This document shows, one piece after another, positions 55,738 through 64,000 of a stretch of DNA of 64,000 bases; position 1 is the stretch's first letter, and the number at the start of each line of letters is the position of its first letter. Position numbers and translations under genes: made by a program. This DNA is from JAATFS01 sp037145635. GTDB lineage: Bacteria; Pseudomonadota; Gammaproteobacteria; Xanthomonadales; Xanthomonadaceae. The notes under the pieces are model-generated. The model ran no database searches. It was not told the origin of the DNA and worked only from the letters and a program-made list of their open reading frames with translations. The stretch spans positions 372,001 to 436,000 of the forward strand of contig JBBCXB010000001.1 in the NCBI GenBank assembly GCA_037145635.1. The letters run 5' to 3'.

Positions 55738-58479
55738 TCACTTCGTCTCCGCCGGTTCGGTCGGCGCGCCGGCCAGGGTGCCGGCCAGGTCGCGCACCTG
55801 CAGCGCGGCCTTCAGTTGCGCCAGCGGCAGCGGGCTGCGCACGTGCAGCGTTCGGGTCTCGCCCGGCAGCAGGTCGAAGGCGTTGTCGGAGACGTCCGCG
55901 TCGAGATCGCCGAACGCCAGCCAGACCTCGCGCGCCAGCGTGTCGCTCGACAGCGTGAGGGCGTAGCCGTCGCCCTCGGCCTTCCAGTCGGTGGACAGCC
56001 GCGGGCGCGGCAGGGCCAGGCGTTTGGCGGCGTCGAAGAACACCAGCTGCCGCGACAGCACGCGATCGCCGTCGAGCAGCTCGAACACGGCCAGCGTGCG
56101 GCGCGGGTCGGCACGGCCGAGCAACGAGCCGTCGTCGAAGCGGCCGACCTCGGTGCTGCTCAGCGGCGGCAGGGTCACGGCCTTGCCGCGTTCGGCCCGC
56201 AGCGTGCCGTCGAAGTCCATCACCCGCAGGCGCCAGCGCGCCGCCAGCGGCGTGGTGCGGTCGGACACCAGCGCCAGCGCGGTGTGGCCGTCGTTGCGCG
56301 CCGCCACCGCCAGTTCCGGCGCATAGAAGCGGCGGGCGTGGTAGTGCAGGGCCTTCCAGCGCCCGAAGTAGTCCACGCTGGACCAGGACGCGCCCGGCCA
56401 GACGTCGTTGAGCTGCCAGTACAGCGAGCCCATCGTGCGCGGCCGCGAGGCGCGATGGTGCGAGGCCGCCAGGCTGATGCCCTCGGCCTGCATCGCCTGG
56501 CTCAGGTAGACGAAGCTGTCGAAGTCCTTCGGCTCGCCGAACTCGCGGCGGACGTACAGCAGCAGCCGCTGGTTGCCGTTGCCCTTGTCGAACTTCTGGC
56601 GGCCACGCATCACCGGCGACTCCGGATCGAGATCGCCCGGCTGCGCGAAGGCACGGATCGTGCGCGGGTCCGGGAACGACTGCAGCCCGTATTCGGACAT
56701 GAAGCGCGGGGTGACGTTGAGGTACTCGGTCACCGGCTTGGCCGGGCCGCCCCAGACCTGCCAGTAGTGCAGGTCGCCGTCGTCCGGCTGGTCGGCGCCG
56801 CCGTCGAAATCGGTGCCGGGGGAGGTGGCCCAGTACGGCACGTCGCCGTCGTACTGCGCGACCACCTGGCGGAACACCGTGCCGAACAGCGTGGTCATGC
56901 CGCGTTCGACGCGCGTGCGCTCTTCCGGGTCGAGCGACTGCTTGAACTTCACCCGGTCGCCCCAGTGCTCCCAGCCGGTCTGCACCTCGTTGTTGCCGCA
57001 CCACAGCACGATGCTGGGATGGTCGCGCAGGCGCTTGACCTGCTCGATCGCCTCCTGCCGGGTGTTCTCGCGGAACGCCACGTCGTACGGCGGGATCGCG
57101 CCGCCGAACATGAAGTCCTGCCAGATCATGATGCCGAGTTCGTCGGCGATGGCGTAGAAGCGGTCGTCCTGGTAGTGGCCGCCGCCCCACATGCGCAGCA
57201 TGTTCATGTTGGCGTCGCGCGCGTCCTGCAGGGTGCGGCGCATGGAAGCCTCGCTCACCCGGCTCGGGAACATGTCCAGCGGGATCAGGTTGGCGCCCTT
57301 GGCGAACACCGGGATGCCGTTGATCACGAACGCCATGCTCCGTCCCCAGGCGTCGGGCTCGCGGCGCAGCTCGACCGTGCGCAGGCCGGCGACGCGCTCG
57401 AGCTGCTGGCGCTCGCCCTGGGCGTCGCCGATCCGGGCGATGAAGGTGTAGCGGTCCTGCGCGCCGTAGCCGGCGGGGAACCAGCGCCTGGGCTGGGCGA
57501 TGCGGACCGGGACGTGGACGGCGTTGCGGCCGGGATCAAGCTGCGCCTGCTGGCGCAGCTGCGCGACCGCGCGGCCGTCGGGGCCGAGCACGTCCAGCGT
57601 GACCTCGACCGCGCCGGGCGCGGCCGCCTCCACCTCGATCTGGGCCTCGAGCTGGGCGACCTCGGCGCTCACCCGTTGCTGCTGGATGTGCAGGTCCTGC
57701 ATCCGCAGCGTGTCCCAGGCCTCCAGCCGCACGCCCTGCCAGATGCCGGCGGTGACGATGCGCGGGCCCCAGTCCCAGCCGAACTGGTAGGGCGCCTTGC
57801 GCACGTAGGTGGAGCTGTGGCGGGCCACCGGCTCGTCGCCGAACGCGGAGTCGTAGGCACCCGGCAGCGCGTAGGGCTGCTTGGCCAGCCACGGCTGCAG
57901 TTTCTTGATCGGCGAGAACAGCCGGACCTCGAGCACGTTGTCGCCGCGCTTGAGCAGCGGCCGCGCGTCGGCCCGCCACTGCCGGAACATGTTGTCGGCG
58001 TCGATCAGCTGCTTGCCGTTGAGGTAGACCTCGGCGTAGGTGTCCAGGCCATCGAACACCAGCTCCACGTGCGTGCGCGCCAGCAGTGCGGCGTCGGCGG
58101 CGAAGTGGGTCTGGTACTGCCAGTCGGACAGGCCCACCCACTGGATCGCGGCCTCGGTGTCGGTGACGTAGGGATCGGCCACCACGCCGGCGGCGATCAG
58201 GTCGGTCTGCACCGTGCCCGGCACCTGCGCCGGCAGCCAGCGCGCCGCCCGGGCGTGTTCGCCGGCGTTGGCGTCGCCCGGCGCCAGCCGCAGCTGCCAG
58301 CCCTGTTGCAGCGGCACTGCGGTCGGCGCCGCCGCCCAGGCCAGCACCGGCAGCGCCAGCGCCAGCGCCATCAGCAGGGCCCCCCGCGCCCGGCGCCTGC
58401 CGCGGCTCCCCGGCGGCGCGAGTTCCTGCTGGGCCGGCAGGCGTGGCGGTACGCGGGGATTCGAGTGGAACAGGGGCAT
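55738..58479 (-). CDS. nixH: Exported beta-mannosidase, GH2 (NixH)
   Basis: The 913-residue enzyme has an N-terminal signal with a long Arg-rich start and a hydrophobic core at about residues 34-50. The GH2 architecture is sugar-binding jelly roll (about 55-225, WQYQTHFAADAALLARTHVE), immunoglobulin-like domain, and (beta/alpha)8 barrel with FAKGANLIPLDMF. The acid/base Glu is in LWCGNNEVQTGWEHW and the nucleophile Glu in RFMSEYGLQSFPD. These match exo-beta-mannosidases that split the Man-beta-1,4-GlcNAc bond of the N-glycan core. AAGGAGAG lies before the ATG. nixG starts 18 bp upstream of it in the same direction. Confidence 0.87.
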   Translation of the reverse strand: MPLFHSNPRVPPRLPAQQELAPPGSRGRRRARGALLMALALALPVLAWAAAPTAVPLQQGWQLRLAPGDANAGEHARAARWLPAQVPGTVQTDLIAAGVVADPYVTDTEAAIQWVGLSDWQYQTHFAADAALLARTHVELVFDGLDTYAEVYLNGKQLIDADNMFRQWRADARPLLKRGDNVLEVRLFSPIKKLQPWLAKQPYALPGAYDSAFGDEPVARHSSTYVRKAPYQFGWDWGPRIVTAGIWQGVRLEAWDTLRMQDLHIQQQRVSAEVAQLEAQIEVEAAAPGAVEVTLDVLGPDGRAVAQLRQQAQLDPGRNAVHVPVRIAQPRRWFPAGYGAQDRYTFIARIGDAQGERQQLERVAGLRTVELRREPDAWGRSMAFVINGIPVFAKGANLIPLDMFPSRVSEASMRRTLQDARDANMNMLRMWGGGHYQDDRFYAIADELGIMIWQDFMFGGAIPPYDVAFRENTRQEAIEQVKRLRDHPSIVLWCGNNEVQTGWEHWGDRVKFKQSLDPEERTRVERGMTTLFGTVFRQVVAQYDGDVPYWATSPGTDFDGGADQPDDGDLHYWQVWGGPAKPVTEYLNVTPRFMSEYGLQSFPDPRTIRAFAQPGDLDPESPVMRGRQKFDKGNGNQRLLLYVRREFGEPKDFDSFVYLSQAMQAEGISLAASHHRASRPRTMGSLYWQLNDVWPGASWSSVDYFGRWKALHYHARRFYAPELAVAARNDGHTALALVSDRTTPLAARWRLRVMDFDGTLRAERGKAVTLPPLSSTEVGRFDDGSLLGRADPRRTLAVFELLDGDRVLSRQLVFFDAAKRLALPRPRLSTDWKAEGDGYALTLSSDTLAREVWLAFGDLDADVSDNAFDLLPGETRTLHVRSPLPLAQLKAALQVRDLAGTLAGAPTEPAETK

Positions 58480-58497
58480 GACGCTCTCCTTGGGCGG

Positions 58498-61059
58498 TCA
58501 GCGGGCGGCGGGGGGCGCCTGCGCGGTGGTTTCGATGAGGTGGACGCCGCCGATGGCGTACAGCGGGCCCTGGATCGGCGCGGTGAAGCGCAGGCACAGG
58601 TCGTGGGTGCCGCTGCGCGCGGGCAGGGCCGCCTCCAGCGGGAAGGTCTCGCCCAGGGTGTCGCCGGCCGGCAGCGGTACCTGGGCCAGCAGCGCCCCGT
58701 CGCAGCCTTCGCGGATCTCCAGCTCGCCGCCCGGCGCGGTCGCCGGGTACTGCTGCACCTTGGACTGGTCGTGCGCCAGGCCGTAGTTGCGCGCCAGGCG
58801 CGCGGCGTCGACGCGGATCGCGCCCACCCCGTCCAGCCGTGCCTGCGGGTAGATCCAGCACGCGTGGAACAGGTCGACGTTGTAGACCGGGGCGTCGGCA
58901 CCCGGCAGGTCCGGCAGCAGCGGCACGCGCAGGCCCAGCGGCCCCTGGTCGGCGCAGTTGCGCAGGCCCTGGGTGTCCACGCTCAGCAGCGCGGCGCGGT
59001 CGAAGCGGCGGCTGCGCGTGGCCGCCAGCGGCACCCCGGCCTCGCTGAACACTGCGGCCTTGACCGTGGCCGGCAACGTGACCGGGAACGGCGCGGTGTA
59101 GCGCGGCGAGCTCGCGCCCGGCTCGCTGCCGTCGGTGGTGTAGTGGATCTGGCCGAACCCGGTCTGGTTGCCGAGCCGGACCCGGGCCGGGCCGCCGGCC
59201 AGCACCGGATTGGGGCCGCCGTCGAGTTCGATGTCGGCGGCGAAGGCGCCGTCGCTGTAGTCGATGCCGAGCGCGCGGTAGCGCTGCAGCTGCGCCGGCA
59301 GCCGCTGCAGGAACCCGTCCCAGCCGCGTACCGCCATCGGCGACCACGCCACCTCGGCCACCGCGGCCAGGCGCGGGAACAGCGCATGGTCCACGTGCCA
59401 GGCCGACGGGATGTACTCGCTCCACAGCGCGCCCTGCGCACCGAGCACGTGCCTGCCCTGTGCGGCGGTCAGTTCCGCCGGGACCGGGTCCAGTTCGTAG
59501 ACGCGCGACAGCGGCAGCACCGACAGCCGGCCGTTGGGCTCGTCGCTGCGCGCGGTCTGCAGGTTGTCCAGGTACATCCAGCCGGCCGGGGCGAGCACCA
59601 CGTCGTGGCCCTGCCGGGCGGCCGCCACCGCCCCCTCGGTGCCGCGCCACGACATCACCGAGGCGCTGGCCGGCAACCCGCCCTCCAGGATCTCGTCCCA
59701 GCCGATCAGGCGCCGGCCGTGCGCGGTGAGGTACTGCGCCAGCTGCTCGTTGAACCAGCCCTGCAACGCGTGCGCGTCCTTGACCCCGAGCGAGCGCATC
59801 TGCGCCTGGATCGCCGGCGAGGCCTCCCACTGGTCCTTGACCGCCTCGTCGCCGCCGATGTGGATGAAGGTCGAGGGGAACAACGCCAGCACCTCGTCCA
59901 GCACGCCCTTGATGAAGGTCAGGCTGCGCGCGTCGGTATCGAACAGGTAGGGGTTGACGCCCCAGTCCACCGACACCTGCGGCCGCGGGCCGCCCACGCC
60001 GACGTCCTCCGGGTAGGCCGCCACCGCCGCCTGGGCATGGCCCGGCATGTCCAGCTCGGGTACCACGGTGATGTGGCGCGCCGCGGCGTAGGCGACGACC
60101 TCGCGGATCTGGTCCTGGGTGTAGAAGCCGCCGTAGCGCGCCGGCGTGCCGAGCCGGCCGGCGCCGGGCGGGGTGCGCCAGGCGCCGGTCTCGGTCAGCC
60201 GCGGGTAGCGCTTGATCTCGATGCGCCAGCCCTGGTCGTCGGTGAGGTGCCAGTGCAGCACGTTGAGCTTGTGCGCGGCCATCGCGTCGAGCACGTGCTT
60301 GACCGTCTCCACGCTGTGGAAGTGCCGGGCCACGTCCAGCAGCTGGCCGCGCCAGCCGAACCGCGGCCAGTCGCGGATCGACACGCCCGGCACCTCGACC
60401 TCGCCCTGCGCGGCATCGGGCGTCATCAGCTGCCAGGCACTGATCGCGCCGTAGAACAGGCCGCGCTCTTCGCGGGCGCGGATGCGCAGGCCGGTGTCGT
60501 CCACGTCCAGCGCATAGCCTTCCGGCTGCGCCACCGGCGACTGCGGGTCCAGCTGCAGGCGGATGCTGCCCGGCGTGGGACGGTCTTCGGCGCGCACCTG
60601 CAGCGCCAGCCCGCGGGTGCTCTGCAGCAGCGTGGCCAGCTGGTCGGCACTCTGGCGCGCGGCCGCGTCGCCCACCGGCACCGACAGCACCGTGGCGCTG
60701 CCGACCCGCAGCCGGCCGCGGCCGCGGGTGGACTCGGCCGGCATCGGGATCAGCGGCAGCGGTGCCGGGGCCGCCAGCGGCGCCGGCGCATTGCTGGGAA
60801 ACGCCGGCGGCCGGCCGGCCTGGCGATCGTTGCAGCCGGCCAGCAACAGCGCTCCGCACAGCAGGCCGCCGAGCAGCAGGGCCGGCAGGCGGCGCGCGGG
60901 CCGCGAAGCCTGCCGGTCCGATCCGGTCCGGTCCCGCTTGTGGGGCTTCGGGGCCTCGGCAGGTCGGCGCGCTCTTCCGGCGTCGGCCCCGCACAGGGCG
61001 GCCGGCCCCGCTTCCAGGGCGCGCAGCGGTACCGCGGAAACAACGGGGCGAGGATTCAT
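58498..61059 (-). CDS. nixG: Beta-N-acetylhexosaminidase, GH20 lipoprotein (NixG)
   Basis: The 853-residue enzyme removes terminal beta-GlcNAc. The GH20 barrel begins near residue 215 (DWPRFGWRGQLLDVARHFHS), with HLTDDQGWRIEIKRYPRLTE and the catalytic Asp-Glu pair in FIHIGGDEAVKDQW; a domain with DWPRF precedes it and a C-terminal beta-sandwich follows. A lipobox LLAGC puts the lipidated Cys at residue 76, after a 60-residue Arg-rich lead; the true start may lie closer to the hydrophobic core, as no downstream ATG fits. GAAGGAAG lies about 10 bases before the ATG. A LacI-type palindrome is 76 bp upstream. Confidence 0.87.
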   Translation of the reverse strand: MNPRPVVSAVPLRALEAGPAALCGADAGRARRPAEAPKPHKRDRTGSDRQASRPARRLPALLLGGLLCGALLLAGCNDRQAGRPPAFPSNAPAPLAAPAPLPLIPMPAESTRGRGRLRVGSATVLSVPVGDAAARQSADQLATLLQSTRGLALQVRAEDRPTPGSIRLQLDPQSPVAQPEGYALDVDDTGLRIRAREERGLFYGAISAWQLMTPDAAQGEVEVPGVSIRDWPRFGWRGQLLDVARHFHSVETVKHVLDAMAAHKLNVLHWHLTDDQGWRIEIKRYPRLTETGAWRTPPGAGRLGTPARYGGFYTQDQIREVVAYAAARHITVVPELDMPGHAQAAVAAYPEDVGVGGPRPQVSVDWGVNPYLFDTDARSLTFIKGVLDEVLALFPSTFIHIGGDEAVKDQWEASPAIQAQMRSLGVKDAHALQGWFNEQLAQYLTAHGRRLIGWDEILEGGLPASASVMSWRGTEGAVAAARQGHDVVLAPAGWMYLDNLQTARSDEPNGRLSVLPLSRVYELDPVPAELTAAQGRHVLGAQGALWSEYIPSAWHVDHALFPRLAAVAEVAWSPMAVRGWDGFLQRLPAQLQRYRALGIDYSDGAFAADIELDGGPNPVLAGGPARVRLGNQTGFGQIHYTTDGSEPGASSPRYTAPFPVTLPATVKAAVFSEAGVPLAATRSRRFDRAALLSVDTQGLRNCADQGPLGLRVPLLPDLPGADAPVYNVDLFHACWIYPQARLDGVGAIRVDAARLARNYGLAHDQSKVQQYPATAPGGELEIREGCDGALLAQVPLPAGDTLGETFPLEAALPARSGTHDLCLRFTAPIQGPLYAIGGVHLIETTAQAPPAAR

Positions 61060-61134
61060 GCGGGGGGCTTCCTTCGAGGAGTCGCGGATCCGGAGCGCGG
61101 CGGCCGTGCGGCCTCGGCGCGGAGGCGGGCCGTG

Positions 61135-61146
61135 GATAACGTTATC
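61135..61146. promoter_or_regulatory. Perfect 12-bp palindrome upstream of nixG, candidate LacI-family operator
   Basis: GATAACGTTATC is perfectly symmetrical around a central CG, the hallmark of LacI-family sites, and AT-rich in a very GC-rich region. It lies in the 189-bp gap between nixF and nixG, where a promoter for nixG-nixH is expected. X. campestris GlcNAc genes are known to be controlled by LacI- and GntR-type regulators (NagR, NagQ); I cannot say which would bind here. Confidence 0.55.
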
Positions 61147-61248
61147 AGCATAAGACCTTCGCCCGGACGGCGCCGCGTGCATTGCAGCATCGCGGTGCCG
61201 TGCCCAGGGCGTCGCGCCGGTGATCGCGCAGGGCCATGGCGGCGCCGG

Positions 61249-62319
61249 TCAGCCGCCCGTGCCGTGGGCCGGCGGCAGCTCGTCCCACACCTTCGGGTCC
61301 TCGGCGCCCACCACCCAGCAGCTGAAGCCTTCCAGCCCGTACTGCTTCACCAGCTCGTAGCGGGCCCGGAAGCTGCGCGCGTCCGGACGGAACACCCACT
61401 CGCGCATGTCGTCGCGGTAGAAGTAGAACCACGATTCCTGCTCGACCGGGTCCCACTGCACGGTGGCGTTCTGCTCGGTCGCCAGCGGGAATGACTCGTC
61501 GGCGTCGATGTAGTCGGCGGCGATGTTGGAGGCCTCGCTGCCGTCGGGCTTGACCGGGTCGCCGGTGTACCAGCGGTAGCCGTAGGTGGCGATGCCCAGC
61601 GACAGCTTCTGCGCCGGCACCTGGGTCAGGGCGTAGTCCAGGTGCTTCTTCATCCACACCATGCCGTCGACCGGCCCGGGCGTGGTCCAGCGGGTGTGCT
61701 GGTCGTAGGTCATCAGGCTGACCAGGTCGGCCGCCTGGCCCAGCGCCTTCAGGTCGTAGGCGCCGCGCCAGTATTCCCACATCCACTTGGAGAAGCGGCC
61801 GCCCTCGCCGTAGCCGGGCGCGTTGGGCACCACCGCCACCGACAGCTTCAGCCCGGTCTTGTGCAGTGCCTCGGCGGTCTGCCGGACCATCAGCGTATAG
61901 GCATCGCGGTCGGTCCAGGCGATGTTCTCGAAGTCGAACTGGAAGCCTTCGTAGCCCTGTTTCTTCCCGTGGATCAGCAGCGAGGCGATCATGCGCCGCT
62001 TGGCGTCCTCGTCGTGCATGAGCTTGTGGAAGCCGTCGCGCCCGGTGGTCATCGACAGGATCGGCATCACCCGCAGCTTCTTCTGGCGGGCGATGGCGTA
62101 CACGTAGTCGTTCGGGGTGCCGTTGACCAGCCCGTTCTGGTCCACGCCGTACCAGGTGGGGACCAGCACGTCGATCTTGTCGGCGTGGGCGAGGAAGGCG
62201 TTGGTCGATTTCTGCGTGTTCATCAGGTAGAACAGCGCGGTCGGCGGCTTTGCCGGGGCCGCTGCGGCGGGGCAGGCCAGGGCCAGGGCGAGCAGCAGCC
62301 CTGCGAATCGCTTGATCAT
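61249..62319 (-). CDS. nixF: Exported GH18 endo-beta-N-acetylglucosaminidase-like protein (NixF)
   Basis: The 356-residue protein has a Sec signal peptide cut near ACPAAAA (about residue 21). The GH18 barrel includes the active-site strand GYEGFQFDFENIAW, where the family's DxxDxDxE is partly replaced (first Asp is Glu, second is Gln) but the last Asp and the catalytic Glu remain. SLMTYDQHTRWTTPGPVDG and KLSLGIATYGYRWYTGD belong to the same fold. By locus position it would cut the chitobiose core, or it could bind N-glycans if the active site is impaired. Its start overlaps the nixE stop by 4 bp. Confidence 0.83.
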   Translation of the reverse strand: MIKRFAGLLLALALACPAAAAPAKPPTALFYLMNTQKSTNAFLAHADKIDVLVPTWYGVDQNGLVNGTPNDYVYAIARQKKLRVMPILSMTTGRDGFHKLMHDEDAKRRMIASLLIHGKKQGYEGFQFDFENIAWTDRDAYTLMVRQTAEALHKTGLKLSVAVVPNAPGYGEGGRFSKWMWEYWRGAYDLKALGQAADLVSLMTYDQHTRWTTPGPVDGMVWMKKHLDYALTQVPAQKLSLGIATYGYRWYTGDPVKPDGSEASNIAADYIDADESFPLATEQNATVQWDPVEQESWFYFYRDDMREWVFRPDARSFRARYELVKQYGLEGFSCWVVGAEDPKVWDELPPAHGTGG

Positions 62320-64000
62320 CGTGGCGGGTGTCCGTCGGTGGGGGAGGGCGAGGAGGAAGTGGGAGGCGTGGCCAGGTCGATGCGGAACACGTAGGCGTGC
62401 TCGCCGGCGGGCCGCTTCGGCAGGGTCAGGTGCAGGCCGTCGGCGCGTTGCGCGAACGGCACCGGGCGCCCGTCCGCCAGCAGGGTGACGCCGCGCACGC
62501 CGTCGGCGGCGGTGAGCGAGCGGATCACCGCCTGGCCATCGGCCGGCCAGCCCATCTCGATCGCGTACAGCGCGCCGTCGCGCACGGTGAAGCGGAAATC
62601 CTCGGCGGTATAGGGCCGGGTCTTGGTGTCCTGGAAGGTGCCGCCGACCACCTCGGTCGGGCCCTCGCCGTAGGTGCGCCAGGGCCGGCTGTCGTAGATC
62701 GCCTCGCCATTGGTCTTCAGCCAGCGGCCGATCGCCAGCAGGATGTCGCGCTCGGTGTCGGGGATCGAGCCATCGGCGCGCGGGCCGATGTTGAGCATCA
62801 GGTTGCCGTTCTTGCTGACCACGTCCACCAGCATGTGCAGGATGAAGGTCGGGGTCTTGTAGGTGTCGTTCTCCACGTAGCCCCACGAGGCGTTGCTGAC
62901 CGAGGTGTCGGTCTGCCAGTGCGTGGGATGGATGCCGGTGAGCTGGCCGCGCTCGATGTCCAGCGTGCCCGCGCCTTCCGGGAACGCCCCGAGCTTGTAG
63001 TTGACCACCACCCCGTCGCCGCGCGCCGCGCCGTGGTTGTAGTAGTACGCCAGCATCGTCGGCAGGGTGCCGCGGAACGTGGGATGGGCGATCCACCAGT
63101 CGAAGTAGATCAGCTCCGGGTTGTAGCGGTCGATCAGCTCGGTGGTGCGTGCCAGCCAGTCGTCCAGCCAGGCCTGCGAGACCGGCGTCCAGTCGTTGTG
63201 GACATCGGCGTCGTCCTTGCCGGGCAGCCGCACCTGCGCCGGACCGTAGAGCCCGGCATAGCGCGGATCGTTGACGTCCGAATCGAACTGGCGGCCACCA
63301 TCGAAGAACCAGTCGTGCTCGGCGCGGTGCGAGGACAGGCCGAAGTGCAGGCCCTGCGCGCGGATCGCGGTGGACAGGTCGCCGAGCAGGTCGCGCCGGG
63401 GTCCCATCTTCACCGCGGTCCAGTCCGACAGCCGCGAGTCGTAGAGCGCGAAGCCGTCGTGGTGCTCGGCCACCGGCACCACGTAGCGCGCGCCGGCCGC
63501 GCGGAACAGCCTGGCCCACGCGTCCGGATCGAACTTGGGCGCGGTGAACAGCGGGATCAGGTCCTTGTAGCCGAACCGGGCCTGCGGCCCGTAGGTGGCG
63601 AGGTGGTGCGCGTAGTCCTTGCTGTCCTGCTGGTACATGTTGCGCGAGTACCACTCGTTGCCGAACGCCGGCACCGAGAACACGCCCCAGTGGATGAAGA
63701 TGCCGAACTTGGCGTCGTCGTACCACGCCGGCGAGCGGTAGGCCTTGAGCGCGCTCCAGTCGGGCCGGAACGGTCCCTGGCGCGCACCGGCCTCGGCCTG
63801 GCGCACCCGCCGCGTGCGCTCTGGCGCGTAGCGGGCGGTGGCCTGCAGCCATTGCTGGTCGATCTGCTCCGGGCTCAGGCGCGTGGCCGTGGGGACGGTG
63901 GGTGCGGGGGCAGCGGGGGCGGCGGTCGCCGCCCAGGGCAGTGCCAGGGCGAGCGCGGCGGCCAGAAATCCGGGTACAGCTCCGGCGTGGCGGGATCGGG
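62316..64000 (-). CDS. nixE: Exported alpha-L-fucosidase, GH29 (NixE), 5' end outside the window
   Basis: The reading frame runs from the stop at 62316 to the end of the window with no start codon before position 64000, so the first codons are outside. The visible N-terminus is a Sec signal core (GFLAAALALALPWAATA). The GH29 domain shows AKFGIFIHWGVFSVPAF, VAEHHDGFALYDS and LIYFDWWIAHP, the last with the catalytic Asp. It differs clearly from the fucosidase at 42.7 kb: there is no C-terminal CBM32 and a longer barrel. In the nix pathway it would take core fucose from N-glycans. Its stop overlaps the nixF start (ATGA). Confidence 0.85.
   Translation of the reverse strand, partial: RSRHAGAVPGFLAAALALALPWAATAAPAAPAPTVPTATRLSPEQIDQQWLQATARYAPERTRRVRQAEAGARQGPFRPDWSALKAYRSPAWYDDAKFGIFIHWGVFSVPAFGNEWYSRNMYQQDSKDYAHHLATYGPQARFGYKDLIPLFTAPKFDPDAWARLFRAAGARYVVPVAEHHDGFALYDSRLSDWTAVKMGPRRDLLGDLSTAIRAQGLHFGLSSHRAEHDWFFDGGRQFDSDVNDPRYAGLYGPAQVRLPGKDDADVHNDWTPVSQAWLDDWLARTTELIDRYNPELIYFDWWIAHPTFRGTLPTMLAYYYNHGAARGDGVVVNYKLGAFPEGAGTLDIERGQLTGIHPTHWQTDTSVSNASWGYVENDTYKTPTFILHMLVDVVSKNGNLMLNIGPRADGSIPDTERDILLAIGRWLKTNGEAIYDSRPWRTYGEGPTEVVGGTFQDTKTRPYTAEDFRFTVRDGALYAIEMGWPADGQAVIRSLTAADGVRGVTLLADGRPVPFAQRADGLHLTLPKRPAGEHAYVFRIDLATPPTSSSPSPTDGHPPR

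Noticed and set aside
55507..61494. A 1995-codon open frame on the plus strand
   Set aside because: It lies antisense to nixH, nixG and part of nixF, which have full glycosidase motifs. Its product is His/Gln/Arg-rich without a domain, as expected for shadow frames in very GC-rich DNA.

Overview
The window is very GC-rich, densely packed chromosomal DNA from a gammaproteobacterium of the Xanthomonadaceae, most likely Xanthomonas or a close relative. The evidence is the gene set: a pilGHIJ-chpA type IV pilus chemosensory operon, an Oar-type TonB-dependent receptor beside tonB-gshB, a pqqABCDE cluster, and an eight-gene glycosidase block. That block (GH29-GH18-GH20-GH2-GH3-GH125-GH92-GH35) has the same family order as the nixE-nixL N-glycan locus described in Xanthomonas campestris. 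I saw no rRNA, tRNA, CRISPR array, transposase or prophage gene.

Region 1 (1-21.2 kb) is mostly core genome. It holds the 3' end of hrpA, a divergent ClC anion transporter, a small secreted protein, pqqABCDE (minus strand, each junction from pqqB to pqqE overlapping by 4 bp), and relA divergent from pqqA. A TPR-like membrane protein, a two-domain glycosyltransferase, PBP1b, a small lipoprotein and a YoaA/DinG-type iron-sulfur helicase follow. A 760-bp repeat-rich gap separates these from tsaB, which is translationally coupled to an ADP-ribosylglycohydrolase.

Region 2 (21.3-39.3 kb) is envelope and motility. It holds the Oar-like receptor, with an operator-like inverted repeat upstream, then tonB and gshB. 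A strong sigma70-like promoter precedes pilG-pilH-pilI-pilJ-chpA-chpB-chpC. ChpA is 2478 residues long with a large acidic linker made of nested repeats. The CheB-like protein after it appears to lack two of its three catalytic residues.

Region 3 (39.6-64 kb) is for glycan scavenging. First come an exported glycosylasparaginase coupled to cutC, a BNR-type sialidase-like protein and a second GH29 fucosidase with a C-terminal CBM32-like domain. After a short accessory stretch (GNAT, a RebB/R-body-family protein and a broken RebB remnant) comes nixL-nixK-nixJ-nixI-nixH-nixG-nixF-nixE on the minus strand. Together these enzymes could strip galactose, fucose, mannose, xylose and GlcNAc from N-glycans and finally release the Asn-linked GlcNAc. 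REP-like palindromes sit in the gaps of this cluster; one supplies the start codon of nixI. A perfect 12-bp palindrome of LacI-family type lies before nixG.
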